This document shows positions 1-8,978 of a stretch of DNA of 64,000 bases, in pieces. A program made the position numbers and the translations under genes. Every line of letters begins with the position of its first letter. Within the stretch, counting starts at the first letter, position 1. Under the pieces are notes generated by a model. It did not search any database. It saw only the letters and a program-made list of their open reading frames with translations, and was not told the DNA's origin. Source of the DNA: Planctomycetota bacterium (GTDB taxonomy: Bacteria; Planctomycetota; Phycisphaerae; UBA1845; UTPLA1); assembly GCA_003576905.1 (NCBI GenBank), contig QEVG01000012.1, forward strand, positions 31,458 to 95,457. Reading direction: 5' to 3'.

Positions 1-1173
1 TATCTCGTCAATCTCGCAATCGGGCACACCCAGTAGACGCAGGAACTCGCGCATGTCCGACGCGAGCGGCGCGGAGACGGTCAAGGGCTTCTGGTGGATC
101 GGGTGCGTGACCGTCAACCGCGCGGCGTGAAGGAGTTGCCGCGTGAAGTAGGGCGTGTCGCCGTCCTCCGGGCGTCCGGAAACCTGGTGCCGCGAGACAT
201 GTCGCCCGCCGTAGAAGGGGTCGCCGACGATCGGGTGCCGGATGTGTGACATGTGAATACGGAGCTGGTGCGTACGGCCGGTCTTCGGGTGCAACTCCAC
301 CAGGCTGTACCCGCGGATTCGCTTGAGAACGCGGTAACGCGTTACCGCGGACTTGGACAGCTTTTTCTCGAACTTGCCGCCCATCCGCTCGGCGAAGCCC
401 GTCGCCACGTACCGGTCGTGCACGGTCGGGTGCTGGCCGATCGGCACGTCGATGATGTCCTCGTCGAATTCCGGCTCGCCGTGGACGAGGGCCAGGTACA
501 CCTTCTGCGTCGTGCGGTCCTCGAACTGCCGCGAGAGCCGCCAGTGCGCCTCGTCGGTCTTGGCCACGATCATGATGCCCGTCGTGTTCTTGTCCAGCCG
601 GTGCACGATGCCGGGGCGGAAGGGGTCGTCTGTTTTGGCCAGCGCCTTGCAGTAATGGGCCAGCCCGTTGGCGATGGTCCCACCCTGCGTTCTGCTCGCC
701 GGATGGACGATGATCCCCGCGGGCTTGTTGAGTGCCAGCACATAGTCATCCTCATACACGATATCCAGCGGGATCGGCTCCGGCGCGACGTCGTAGGCCG
801 GGGGCGGCGGGAAGTTGATCTCAATGACGTCGCCGCCCTCCATTTCGTAGCTCTTCTTGGTCGGGCGGCCGTTGACGAGGATGTCGCCCTGCTTGATCAG
901 CCGTTGAATGGCCATGCGCGAAACGCGCGGGAACTTCGCGATCAGGTACTTGTCGAGCCGCCGGCCCGGCAGCTTTCGGCGAACCTCGATGATCGCCCGG
1001 CGCCCGGTCTCTTCCTCCGGGGCTTCCACGACGAGCGCGTCTTCATCTCCGGCTCGAAGCGCGCGCGGCTCCGTTGCGTCGGCCAGGGCGTCGGCGAAGC
1101 CGAAGGCCTCGACCAAATCGCTTTCCGGCTCGCCGTCGTCCGTCCTTTCAGGCACGTCTTTCTCAGGCTTCAT
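1..1173 (-). CDS. rluD: RluA/RluD-family 23S rRNA pseudouridine synthase, C-terminus beyond window
   Basis: Converts specific uridines of large-subunit rRNA to pseudouridine in the cytoplasm. Read leftward from the ATG at 1173, the frame stays open for 391 codons to the window edge, so the C-terminus is missing. An acidic N-terminal extension of about 45 residues precedes an S4 RNA-binding domain (RLDKYLIAKF, then NGRPTKKSY). The catalytic domain follows, with the family signature HRLDKNTTGIM and its catalytic Asp near residue 194. The later conserved motif GRTHQLRIHMSHIRHPIVGD is also present. S4 plus this signature fits the RluD subgroup better than RluA or RluC, but the exact target uridines cannot be read from sequence. 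The next gene is divergent. Confidence 0.93.
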   Translation of the reverse strand, partial: MKPEKDVPERTDDGEPESDLVEAFGFADALADATEPRALRAGDEDALVVEAPEEETGRRAIIEVRRKLPGRRLDKYLIAKFPRVSRMAIQRLIKQGDILVNGRPTKKSYEMEGGDVIEINFPPPPAYDVAPEPIPLDIVYEDDYVLALNKPAGIIVHPASRTQGGTIANGLAHYCKALAKTDDPFRPGIVHRLDKNTTGIMIVAKTDEAHWRLSRQFEDRTTQKVYLALVHGEPEFDEDIIDVPIGQHPTVHDRYVATGFAERMGGKFEKKLSKSAVTRYRVLKRIRGYSLVELHPKTGRTHQLRIHMSHIRHPIVGDPFYGGRHVSRHQVSGRPEDGDTPYFTRQLLHAARLTVTHPIHQKPLTVSAPLASDMREFLRLLGVPDCEIDEI

Positions 1174-1239
1174 GGAACGCCATTGTAGGGGATGGCCCCC
1201 CGGCGGGGCCACGATTGGCGAAGCGGCGGGGATTGATTA

Positions 1240-1263
1240 GCCTTGCGGCTCGCGCCGCAAGGC
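1240..1263. repeat. Perfect 10-bp hairpin in divergent intergenic region
   Basis: GCCTTGCGGC at 1240-1249 and GCCGCAAGGC at 1254-1263 are exact reverse complements around a TCGC loop. The hairpin lies 18 nt upstream of the ATG of the membrane-protein gene and would fold in its leader if transcription starts further up. A second GC hairpin (GGCCCC/GGGGCC, 1194-1210) lies beside it. It could be an attenuating structure or a leftover terminator; there is no T-tract. Confidence 0.5.
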
Positions 1264-1281
1264 CCGCGCGGGAGGTCGTTC

Positions 1282-1857
1282 ATGCTGTCGATGGAAGAGA
1301 GAGCCGCCCTTGCCAAGCCGGTCCGTACACTTCAGATGATCGTGATCGCCCTGCTGATGGGCGTAGTCAGCTTCAATGTCGTGGTGCTGGTCCTTCGCCC
1401 GGGCGAGGCGGGGGGAACTCGTGCGCCCATCACACCGCATTCGGCCCGCGTCCTCGGGTATGCGGCGCTGGCCGTCGGAATCGCCGCGCTGCTGGGCCTG
1501 CCGCCGCTGGCGCGTCTCCTGGTGGCATCGGGGAGAAGGTCAATCGCGCGCGGATCGGCGCCGACACTTTCCGTCGGCGCGATGCGGACGGAAACGCGGG
1601 AACCGTTCATGCAGTCCGCCAAGGGACGGCTCTTTCAGCTCTACTTTACGCGGACGATCGTTTCGGCGGCGCTCGTGGAGGGGGCCGCGTTTGTCAATCT
1701 TGTGGCCTGCATGCAGGCGAGTTGGATGCCGAACCTGTACGTGATCGTTCTGCTGGCGGTGGCGCTGGCGGCGCAGACGCCGACGATGATGCGGGTGGAG
1801 ACCTGGCTGGAGCGTCAGGAGCGGATGCTCGAACAGGATCGGTCGTTGAGCGTTTGA
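1282..1857 (+). CDS. Small integral membrane protein, unknown function
   Basis: A 191-residue protein that I do not recognise. Four hydrophobic segments are visible at about residues 15-39, 58-82, 118-140 and 150-165, with a short charged C-terminus (ETWLERQERMLEQDRS). An in-frame ATG exists at 1243, but the start at 1282 is preferred because GGAGG at 1271-1275 sits at proper spacing and the earlier start would place an Arg-rich, hairpin-forming stretch in the protein. It is divergent from the pseudouridine synthase and 75 nt upstream of the dedA-like gene, with which it may be co-transcribed. Confidence 0.75.
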   Translation: MLSMEERAALAKPVRTLQMIVIALLMGVVSFNVVVLVLRPGEAGGTRAPITPHSARVLGYAALAVGIAALLGLPPLARLLVASGRRSIARGSAPTLSVGAMRTETREPFMQSAKGRLFQLYFTRTIVSAALVEGAAFVNLVACMQASWMPNLYVIVLLAVALAAQTPTMMRVETWLERQERMLEQDRSLSV

Positions 1858-1932
1858 TTCAGATGAGCTTCACGGCAGTTGCGTGCTGCATTATCATGCC
1901 GGTCAGTCAAGCAAAGCCACCGGGAAGAATGA

Positions 1933-2607
1933 ATGGAAATCCTCCACCAACTCGTTGACATCTTCCTTCACCTCGACAAGCACCTGGATGATGTATGTCG
2001 CAACTACGGCGCCTGGACCTACGGCATCCTGTTTCTGATCATTTTCTGCGAGACAGGTCTCGTGGTGACGCCCTTTCTGCCGGGAGATTCGCTGCTTTTT
2101 GCGACCGGCGCCCTCGCGGCCAACGGTTCACTAAGTCCGGGACTTCTGTTCGTACTGCTTTCGATTGCGGCAATACTGGGCGATACCGTCAACTATGCGA
2201 TCGGCAAGTACCTGGGGCCCAAGGTGCTGAAGGACGGGAAATCCCGATTCCTGAAAAAGGAATACCTCGAGAAGACACACGCTTTTTATGAGAAGTACGG
2301 CGGCAAGACCATCATCATCGCCCGATTCGTTCCAATCGTCCGTACTTTTGCGCCATTCGTCGCAGGCATCGGCACCATGACCTACGCCAAATTTTTTGCC
2401 TACAACGTGATCGGGGGTATCGCCTGGGTGGCGATATGCATGTTCGCCGGTTTCTTTTTCGGCAACCTGTCGTTCGTCAAGAAGAACTTCGAACTGGTAA
2501 TCCTGGCGATCATTTTCATTTCGGTGTTGCCCATGGTGATTGAGTATCTTCGCGCCAGATCCGCGACTCGAAAAGCCGAGACTGCGAATGTGCCGGCGCA
2601 GGACTGA
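1933..2607 (+). CDS. DedA family membrane protein
   Basis: A 224-residue DedA/SNARE-associated family protein of the inner membrane. Family members support membrane homeostasis, and several are thought to recycle lipid carriers such as undecaprenyl phosphate. The N-terminal signature [19 protein letters not shown] lies at about residues 38-56. The conserved block [20 protein letters not shown] is at about 122-141, followed by [14 protein letters not shown] and a hydrophobic C-terminal segment. Length is normal for the family. The ATG at 1933 is preceded by GGGAAG. The gene ends against a bidirectional hairpin terminator shared with mgtE. Confidence 0.92.
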   Translation: MEILHQLVDIFLHLDKHLDDVCRNYGAWTYGILFLIIFCETGLVVTPFLPGDSLLFATGALAANGSLSPGLLFVLLSIAAILGDTVNYAIGKYLGPKVLKDGKSRFLKKEYLEKTHAFYEKYGGKTIIIARFVPIVRTFAPFVAGIGTMTYAKFFAYNVIGGIAWVAICMFAGFFFGNLSFVKKNFELVILAIIFISVLPMVIEYLRARSATRKAETANVPAQD

Positions 2608-2643
2608 CGTTGAAATGCACCCTCGATTCGCTTGCATTCAACG
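2608..2643. terminator. Hairpin between convergent dedA-like and mgtE genes
   Basis: CGTTGAAATGCA (2608-2619) pairs with TGCATTCAACG (2633-2643) with a single bulged A. It starts at the first base after the dedA-like stop codon and lies 24 nt past the mgtE stop. There is no strong T-tract. Its position between convergent genes supports a bidirectional terminator. Confidence 0.55.
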
Positions 2644-2666
2644 TTCGGCGAGTGGTATCACCATGG

Positions 2667-4058
2667 TCATAGAAGGGTTCCGCGCAGCAGGAACAGTGCC
2701 GTGGCGAAATAAATAAGAATGCCCGTCACGTCCACGAGCGTGGCAACGAAGGGCGTCGAGGAGACGGCGGGGTCGAAGCCGAGCCGTTTGAGGAGGATCG
2801 GCAGCATGGATCCGGTGAGCGTGCCGAAGAGGACGACGCCGACCAGGGCCGTGCCGACGACGAAGGCCACCAGCAGCGTACCATCGGGAGGAGCCTGACC
2901 TTTCGATACGCGGTACAAGCCGAGCGCGTATGCGGCCACGAACGCAGATAGGCCGAGGATCGATCCGAACATCAGGCCGGAGGCAAGCTCCCGGCGCATG
3001 ACGCGCCACCAGTCGGCAAGGGTTAGTTCGCCGATGGCCAGGGCGCGAATCACCAGCGACGCCGCCTGCGAGCCCGAATTTCCGCCGCTGCTGATGATCA
3101 GCGGGATAAACGCCGCCAGGATGACCACCCTTTCCAGTGTTGATTCAAAATTGTGCATGGCCGTGATGGTGAGCATCTCGCCGCAGAAAAGGAGAAACAA
3201 CCACGGGGCGCGCTTGCGCACCATGGTCATTGCGGTGACATCGAGATAAGGCTCGTCGAGCACCTGGACGGCGGCCATCTTCTGAACGTCTTCCGTTTCC
3301 TCCTGCTCGGCCACGTCCAGCACGTCGTCGACCGTGAGGATGCCCACCAGCACGTTGCTCGAATCGACGACCGGCAGGGCCGAGCGGTCGTATTTCTTGA
3401 AGGCCCGGACGGCGACTTCCTGGTCGTCGTGCGCCCGAAGATAGAAGTAGTGCCCGTCCATGATGTCCGAGACGCGTTCGTTGGGGTCGGCAAGCACGAG
3501 GTCGCGCAGGCGGATATCGTCGAGCAGGTGTCCGCGTTCGTCGGTGACGAAGACGACGTTGAGGGTTTCCTTTGCCCGTCCCACCTGTCGCAGATGCGAG
3601 AAGACGTGTGAAATGCTCCAGTCTTTTCGCACCGCCACATAATCCGGCGTCATCCGTCGCCCGATGGACTCCTCGGGGTAGCCGAGGAGCTTGACGGCCA
3701 CGCGCCGCTCCTCCGGCGAGAGGAGCCCGATGAGCCGCTGGGCGGCTTCTCCGGGCATTTCCTCGAGGAGAGCGGTTCGGTCGTCGGGCGCCATCTCATT
3801 CAGCACCGCCGCGACCTGTTCCTGCCCCAGCGCCCTCAGCACCGACTCCTGCAACTCGACGGGGAGGTATTCAAAGACGCTGGTGGCCTTCTCGCGCGGG
3901 AGGATACGAAAGACGACGGCCACTTGTTCAGGGGGAAGGTCGGCGAAGAGGTCGGCGACCTCGGTCGGCGGCAGATCGGCAACGGCATCGCGCAGCGCGG
4001 TGAAGTTCCGCGACTCGATCAGCTCTTCAATCTCCGGCTGCAGCAGTTCGCCGAGCAT
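2667..4058 (-). CDS. mgtE: Magnesium transporter MgtE
   Basis: A 463-residue Mg2+ channel of the MgtE/SLC41 family in the inner membrane. The order matches the family: an N-terminal helical domain (about 1-130, with LFADLPPEQVAVVFRILPRE), two CBS domains (about 135-260, the Mg2+-sensing gate), a plug helix, then five membrane segments (about 285-463). The membrane part carries GGNSGSQAASLVIRALA and the late Asp-containing motif FVATLVDVTGILIYF, which matches the ion-pathway region of the family. Length is typical. The 200-nt upstream region contains a hairpin, but I could not identify an M-box riboswitch by eye. Confidence 0.96.
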   Translation of the reverse strand: MLGELLQPEIEELIESRNFTALRDAVADLPPTEVADLFADLPPEQVAVVFRILPREKATSVFEYLPVELQESVLRALGQEQVAAVLNEMAPDDRTALLEEMPGEAAQRLIGLLSPEERRVAVKLLGYPEESIGRRMTPDYVAVRKDWSISHVFSHLRQVGRAKETLNVVFVTDERGHLLDDIRLRDLVLADPNERVSDIMDGHYFYLRAHDDQEVAVRAFKKYDRSALPVVDSSNVLVGILTVDDVLDVAEQEETEDVQKMAAVQVLDEPYLDVTAMTMVRKRAPWLFLLFCGEMLTITAMHNFESTLERVVILAAFIPLIISSGGNSGSQAASLVIRALAIGELTLADWWRVMRRELASGLMFGSILGLSAFVAAYALGLYRVSKGQAPPDGTLLVAFVVGTALVGVVLFGTLTGSMLPILLKRLGFDPAVSSTPFVATLVDVTGILIYFATALFLLRGTLL

Positions 4059-4130
4059 GACCGGCTCCGTTGATTTCGTACACGCGGGTCCGTATGGGTC
4101 GGGCGATTGTATCCACCGTTTCCATTCTGT

Positions 4131-4158
4131 GGAGCGCTTCCGCTCCTTTTCCGGAAAA
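4131..4158 (-). repeat. Hairpin and adjoining palindrome in mgtE leader region
   Basis: GGAGCG at 4131-4136 pairs with CGCTCC at 4141-4146 around a 4-nt loop and is followed at once by the perfect palindrome TTTTCCGGAAAA (4147-4158). Both lie about 75-100 nt upstream of the mgtE start. On the + strand this resembles hairpin plus T-run, but no + strand gene reads into it, so it is more likely a leader or operator element of mgtE. Confidence 0.4.
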
Positions 4159-4259
4159 GTTTATTGCAGGCGGAGTGTGAGGCGGTTCGGCCGCCCGCAT
4201 AGATTCGTCTTCTTCGGGTGCGGGGGTCCGATCGGCGCGTAATGAGCGGCGCGCCGCCA

Positions 4260-4718
4260 TCATGCGACGGTCGATGGTTCGCCGAATGCCGCCCTTCTCA
4301 GTCGTTCCACGCGTACCCTGAAGAATCTCCCCAGCGTTCGAATGCGGATCGCGTCGGCCCATCGCCCCGCCCCTTCTTCGAGCAGGTCCGGGCACAGCAA
4401 CATGGCCGCGGGGTGGTCGATGCCGCATCGTCGGGCGATGAATTCGAGGACCAGGCGGTCGGTCAGACGGATGCCCAGGTACTTGAGCCCCGCGGCGAAG
4501 ATGCGCCGCGGATGAGCCGACACGGCGTGCAGGGACTTCTGCTGTCGCCGACGGCTCCAGACGAACACGATGAGCAGAACGGTCGCGGCGCCGACCATGA
4601 ACCAGAGGAAGCCAGCCATGTCGGCGGTGACGGTATCCCGGGTGTTGAAGCCGCCCCGAAGCCCCTTGAGCCGCTCGACAATGGGGTTCTCAGCCAGAAT
4701 GAGGGGCAAGCGCGTCAT
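4260..4718 (-). CDS. Small single-pass membrane protein, unknown function
   Basis: A 152-residue protein without a recognised domain. One clear membrane segment lies at about residues 35-54 (FLWFMVGAATVLLIVFVW), followed by a basic cytoplasmic stretch (SRRRQQK). A soluble helical C-terminal half contains the sequence RLVLEFIARRCGIDHPAAML. The start codon overlaps the stop of the upstream HEAT-repeat gene as ATGA, so the two are translationally coupled and probably act together. Confidence 0.75.
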   Translation of the reverse strand: MTRLPLILAENPIVERLKGLRGGFNTRDTVTADMAGFLWFMVGAATVLLIVFVWSRRRQQKSLHAVSAHPRRIFAAGLKYLGIRLTDRLVLEFIARRCGIDHPAAMLLCPDLLEEGAGRWADAIRIRTLGRFFRVRVERLRRAAFGEPSTVA

Positions 4719-6730
4719 GCGGTATGGCTCTTTTCTGCCGACACTGCCGCCGGCACGATCTCAAGCGACCGGGCACCCTGAAGCCTTCGCAGGACCTGCC
4801 TCGCGGTGCGGGCGATGCGGGGATCGGGATCGCTTCCGGCCATCTCCTCGACGCGGGCGGCGAGGGTGGCAAGGTGCAGTTGGTCGATGACCCAGAGGGC
4901 CGTGCATCGATGTTCGACGCGACGGTCGCGCAGCATGGCGACAAGGGTCGCGGCCGCTCTGGGAACGTGCAGCTTGAGAAGGACGCGGACCGCCGCGCCG
5001 CGGACGTGGGCATCCGCGCCGTCCAGGAGCGGAATGAGAATGCCTGGCGAACGCATTGCGCCGATTGCGTCCAGTGCCTCGATGGCGCGGGCCTGAACCG
5101 AGGGACAATCGTGCACAACGGCACGCTCGAGGATCCGTCGCGCGGTCGTATCGCCGATGTCGGCGAGGGTCTGCATCGCCGCGGCGCGGACCTCCGCCGA
5201 GGGGTCGTTGCAGAGGCCGAACACTTCGCTTGAGAAGTGCGTGGCGAGTCCGAGGGTCAGCGTCAGGCGCAGGGCGCGGACGCGTTCGGAGGGCAGGGCG
5301 TCCATGAGCCGGGCGCGCAGATGGACCGACAGCCCGCCGACGAATTCGAGGGCATGACGCCCGGCCGAGGCGGCGAGGTCGGGCCCGATGCGTTCGAAGT
5401 TCTGCCAGAAGTCGTCGAAGGATTCGGAGAGCCCGGCGGAGTCGAGGAGGCGGGCCCACTCGGCGGGGCGGTCTTTGCGGAGCGCATGGGAGAGGCGCGG
5501 GGCGCGGCGGCGGCGGAACTCAATCTCGCGGCGGGCGACGGCGCGGACGGCGGCGTGCTCATGTTCTGCGGCGCGGTGGAGGGCGGCATCGGCCGCGGGG
5601 ACGTGCAGGCGCGTCAATGCCCAGGCCGCGCGGCGATTTGTCAACTCGTCTTCGACGAGGAGGAGGTTGGAGAGCACTGCGATCTTCTGTTCGATCGGAA
5701 TGCCGAGGTCGAGGAGCCAGCGGGGGACGAGGGCGCTCACGTCGGGCGGCAGGGCGAATGCGGCTTCGAATCCGCTCGCCAGCCATTCCAACGAGCGTAA
5801 GGTGGCGAGGTGGCGCCGGATGTCGGGGTCGAGCCCGAGCCAGGAGCGGCGGATGAAGGCGACGAAGAAGGCGGTGTCGCGGCAGGAAGCGAGCAGGGCG
5901 ACGATTCGGCGTCGCAGCGGCGCGTGCGCCAGGGCGACATAGACGAAGGGGGCCATTTCCGGGCGAAGTCGGTCGCCGATGATCTCGAGCATGGCGTGGG
6001 TGAGCTTGCCGCGGAGCAACGTGGCGCCCTGAAAGAGGGCGTCGTCGAGCGCGTCTGCCAGCCACATCGCGGCTTCAAGGACCTCGGGCCGGTGATGGCT
6101 CTCGAAGCCGGCGAGCGCCTCGCGCAGCGCGGTGAGGAGGAATTCTCGTTCCTCGGTCGTGCACCGCTGCGACGGGCTCCCTTCGCGGTCGCCCTCCGCT
6201 TCGTGCCCGGGATCATTCCCCCCGATCTCCTGTTCCGTGTTCCCTGCTGCCTCCAGATGAATCTCCGTCATTCTTCGCAGCGTCTCGGCGGCTTCGGCGC
6301 GGATTTTCGCGGCGCCGTCGTGAATGGCGAGCGAGGCGAGCCACGCCAGCCGGGGGGTGGCCGTGCGCCGGACGATGGCGAGGGCGTTGGCCCGGGTCTG
6401 CGTGTCGGGGCTTCGAATCGCGCCGCGCAGCGCGGGAAACAGCTTGGCGCAGCCGGCGACGACGCGCGCCTGCCCGGCCTCGGTGAGCCGGTCGAAGAGC
6501 TCGGGGACGCGAGCCAGTCCCTCGTCGCGTTCGCGGTCGAGGAGCATGTCGAGGATCTCGAGTTGAAGGAGCGGCGCGGCGTGAGGAAGCGCCGTCGCCA
6601 TCGCCTGATCCGCAGCGGCGTCGGTCGTGGTTCGAAGGAACTCCAGGATGCGCGGCCGGTCGTGCATGCGTTTCGCAATCCGCGTAGGCGCCCGCGTTGG
6701 AATCGGTCCGATTACATTCCGGGATGACAT
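4715..6730 (-). CDS. HEAT-repeat protein
   Basis: A 671-residue soluble protein built largely of HEAT-like helical repeats. Examples are the stretch ending ARVVAGCAKLFPALRGAI and, near the C-terminus, PSAEVRAAAMQTLADIGD, CPSVQARAIEALDAIGA and DAHVRGAAVRVLLKLHVP. Such repeats form protein-binding scaffolds; no catalytic motif is visible. The frame is open up to 7075, but that extension is Arg/Ser-rich and overlaps the methyltransferase gene. The ATG at 6730 (MSSRNVIG) is therefore chosen, with an ATG at 6667 (MHDRPRILEF) as the alternative. It is coupled by an ATGA overlap to the small membrane protein downstream, which could anchor it. Confidence 0.8.
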   Translation of the reverse strand: MSSRNVIGPIPTRAPTRIAKRMHDRPRILEFLRTTTDAAADQAMATALPHAAPLLQLEILDMLLDRERDEGLARVPELFDRLTEAGQARVVAGCAKLFPALRGAIRSPDTQTRANALAIVRRTATPRLAWLASLAIHDGAAKIRAEAAETLRRMTEIHLEAAGNTEQEIGGNDPGHEAEGDREGSPSQRCTTEEREFLLTALREALAGFESHHRPEVLEAAMWLADALDDALFQGATLLRGKLTHAMLEIIGDRLRPEMAPFVYVALAHAPLRRRIVALLASCRDTAFFVAFIRRSWLGLDPDIRRHLATLRSLEWLASGFEAAFALPPDVSALVPRWLLDLGIPIEQKIAVLSNLLLVEDELTNRRAAWALTRLHVPAADAALHRAAEHEHAAVRAVARREIEFRRRRAPRLSHALRKDRPAEWARLLDSAGLSESFDDFWQNFERIGPDLAASAGRHALEFVGGLSVHLRARLMDALPSERVRALRLTLTLGLATHFSSEVFGLCNDPSAEVRAAAMQTLADIGDTTARRILERAVVHDCPSVQARAIEALDAIGAMRSPGILIPLLDGADAHVRGAAVRVLLKLHVPRAAATLVAMLRDRRVEHRCTALWVIDQLHLATLAARVEEMAGSDPDPRIARTARQVLRRLQGARSLEIVPAAVSAEKSHTA

Positions 6731-6867
6731 CCGGAACGCGCCGCCAGGGTCGCTTGCGCAGTTTTCGCGCGGCGTTCGGCGAGCGGACGCGTGGCACCGA
6801 TAACAAGATGCACTGGCACCGAAACACGAAGGGGAGGGCGACCCGAAGTGAGGCCCCGCCAAGTCGG

Positions 6868-7677
6868 CTACGCGGCGGGCTTGGATACCTGGAACAGGTC
6901 GTACTGGAGCTTGCCCGAGCGGAGCAGCTTTTCGAGAACGGCGAGATAGAAATAGCGTGCCCGATAGCCGCCGGCGGATCTGAGTCCGCGGGCTCGGACT
7001 TCGGCGAGTCCGTCGGCGAGAGAGTCGGCGACCTTCCACGAGGCGTTTTCGTGATGCAGCGTGGTGAGGCCGCATGCAGCGAAGGTTAGTTCATAGTCGT
7101 CGACCGACCAGAGGCGGACGTTGGAGTTGAATTGGGTCGGCAGCCTGTTCATCAGGCCCGCAAGGGCAAAGAGCCGCTTGTATCGCGTGGTGATATCTCC
7201 GAGGCACAGGTATCCGCCGGGCTTGAGGACGCGTCGGCACTCCTGAATGAACGACTTCTTGTCCGGATAGTGCAGAGCCGATTCGAGATTAAAAATGACG
7301 TCGACGGAGTTGTCGGCAAGCGGCAGCGACTGGGCGTCGCCCTGGACAAACCGGGGTCGCCGATCCCGCTCCGCAGCTCGATCGTGCGCCGCGCGCACGC
7401 TGGACCAGCAGTACTCGAGGCTGATAATCCGCGCGGGGTTGAACCGGTCCATGATCCACCCGGAGGGTCCGCCGATTCCGCACCCGACGTCGAGCACGGT
7501 TGAGTCCGGGCCGATGGGCGTGTCGTGGAGGAGCTGCCAGACGAGTGCCCTTTGATGTTGGTCAAAGGAGCCGCATTTCGGTGAGGCCGCGTAGCCGCAG
7601 TTGTAGCCGGACAGGCCGTGAGCCTGCGTCAGATTCCAGTTCGGCTTGTAATGGGCCTCCATCGTCCGCTGCGACAT
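6868..7677 (-). CDS. Class I SAM-dependent methyltransferase
   Basis: A 269-residue methyltransferase. The SAM-binding motif I is VLDVGCGIGG (about residues 60-69), motif II has the acidic residue in SLEYCWSS, QGDAQSLPL forms the adenine-binding region, and ECRRVLKPGGYLCLGDI is the post-motif III block. The overall pattern resembles small-molecule C- or O-methyltransferases of the UbiE/sterol-methyltransferase type. The substrate cannot be inferred. The start at 7677 is preceded by AGGAAG. It is on the same strand as the HEAT-repeat gene (137 nt gap) and divergent from pyrD. Confidence 0.88.
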   Translation of the reverse strand: MSQRTMEAHYKPNWNLTQAHGLSGYNCGYAASPKCGSFDQHQRALVWQLLHDTPIGPDSTVLDVGCGIGGPSGWIMDRFNPARIISLEYCWSSVRAAHDRAAERDRRPRFVQGDAQSLPLADNSVDVIFNLESALHYPDKKSFIQECRRVLKPGGYLCLGDITTRYKRLFALAGLMNRLPTQFNSNVRLWSVDDYELTFAACGLTTLHHENASWKVADSLADGLAEVRARGLRSAGGYRARYFYLAVLEKLLRSGKLQYDLFQVSKPAA

Positions 7678-7826
7678 TCGAGCTTCCTTTCGCGCCGGGA
7701 GGGCGGTGTCGGGATTTTAGCAGAACTTCGCTTCGGCGTTCAGAGCCTCGCCGAAGATCGCCGGCGACGGGCCCCCTTTCGCGATCGGCGTGGTTGGCGG
7801 AGAATCCCGGTAAAGGAGCTCTCGTT

Positions 7827-8795
7827 GTGAACGCCGCCCCCGACCTGTCCGTTCAACTGGGCAAGGTGACGCTCAAGAACCCCGTGCTGACGGCGAGCGG
7901 CACGTGCGGATACGCCCACGAGTATTCTCCGTTTGTCGATCTGTCGCGGCTGGGCGGCTTCACGACTAAGAGCGTCACGGCCAGGCCGCGGCCGGGCAAC
8001 GCTCCGCAGCGGATCGTCGAGACGACCGGCGGCATGCTCAATGCGATCGGCCTTGCGAACGTGGGGGTCGACGAGTTCATGGCGGTCAAGGTGCCGGAGA
8101 TCGCGACGCTTGGCACGCACGTTTTTGTAAACGTCGCGGGGCACAGCATCGACGACTACGTTTCCGTATGCCGAAGGGTTGACACCGCCCCGGAGCTGTC
8201 GGGCGTTGAGCTCAACGTGTCGTGCCCGAACGTGTCGGACGGGCTCATGTTCGGGACCGACCCGGGCCTGCTCCGGGAGCTTGTCGGCGCGGTCCGCGCG
8301 GTGGTCCGCAACGGCGTGCTGATCGTCAAACTCTCGCCGAACGTAACGGACATCACGCACATGGCGCGGGCGGCGATCGACGGCGGCGCCGACGCGCTGT
8401 CGATGGTGAACACGTTCATCGGAATGGCCATTGACATCGAGAAGCGCCGGCCGGTTCTGGCCAACAACAGCGGGGGGCTTTCGGGGCCGGCGATCAAGCC
8501 GCTGGCCGTCCACCTCGTGCATAAGGTGTATCGCGACATCGCCCGCGACGCCGGTATCCCGATCATCGGGATCGGGGGGATCCGCGCGTGGGAGGACGCA
8601 GCGGAGTTTCTGCTGGCCGGTGCGAGCGCGGTGTCAATCGGTACGGCACTCTACGTGGATCCGACCACGCCGATCCGGATCATCGACGGCCTGGCGGCCT
8701 ATCTAACGCGCCAGGGCTGCGCGTCGGTGGGCGAAATCGTCGGGGCCATTCTTTCACCGCGCTCCGGCGCGTCGTCCACCGGCGCCGAAGGCTGA
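7827..8795 (+). CDS. pyrD: Dihydroorotate dehydrogenase, class 1B-like catalytic subunit
   Basis: A 322-residue FMN enzyme that oxidises dihydroorotate to orotate in pyrimidine synthesis. Motifs in order: NPVLTASGTCGYAHEY, KSVTARPRPGNAPQRIVETT, NAIGLANVG, the active-site loop NVSCPN with catalytic Cys near residue 133, GLSGPAIKPLAVHLV, and the phosphate-binding ending IIGIGGIR...GASAVSIGTAL. A Cys catalytic base marks class 1, and the sequence style fits class 1B, which normally pairs with PyrK; no pyrK is nearby. The frame is open further upstream, but the GTG at 7827 has AAGGAG at ideal spacing and matches the family N-terminus. Confidence 0.94.
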   Translation: MNAAPDLSVQLGKVTLKNPVLTASGTCGYAHEYSPFVDLSRLGGFTTKSVTARPRPGNAPQRIVETTGGMLNAIGLANVGVDEFMAVKVPEIATLGTHVFVNVAGHSIDDYVSVCRRVDTAPELSGVELNVSCPNVSDGLMFGTDPGLLRELVGAVRAVVRNGVLIVKLSPNVTDITHMARAAIDGGADALSMVNTFIGMAIDIEKRRPVLANNSGGLSGPAIKPLAVHLVHKVYRDIARDAGIPIIGIGGIRAWEDAAEFLLAGASAVSIGTALYVDPTTPIRIIDGLAAYLTRQGCASVGEIVGAILSPRSGASSTGAEG

Positions 8796-8978
8796 GCCTG
8801 CGCCGTCCGGGGCGGCGGCCGCATCGGCCGATTCCGCGAATCTCCGAGCTTCGATGCGTCGGCGCGGCAGGGCTTGCTCCGCCGGGAGGGTCCGCTACAC
8901 TGCCCCGCGACCAGCGGCAGGCCGGTGCGGACTGTCGAAACCTTTCTGGTCGTGGAAGCAATCAGAGGTGTCACAATA

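Noticed and set aside
253..1188. 311-residue open frame on the + strand
   Set aside because: It is antisense to the pseudouridine synthase, whose minus-strand frame has clear S4 and catalytic motifs.
4059..4259. Mg2+-sensing M-box riboswitch before mgtE
   Set aside because: Only a short hairpin and a palindrome are visible; I could not fit the M-box pairing. A covariance search against Rfam would decide.
6731..7075. N-terminal extension of the HEAT-repeat protein
   Set aside because: Low-complexity Arg/Ser-rich translation that overlaps the upstream methyltransferase gene on the same strand.
7500..7826. Upstream extension of the dihydroorotate dehydrogenase frame
   Set aside because: It is antisense to the methyltransferase start, is Arg/Ser-rich, and the GTG at 7827 has a strong ribosome binding site.
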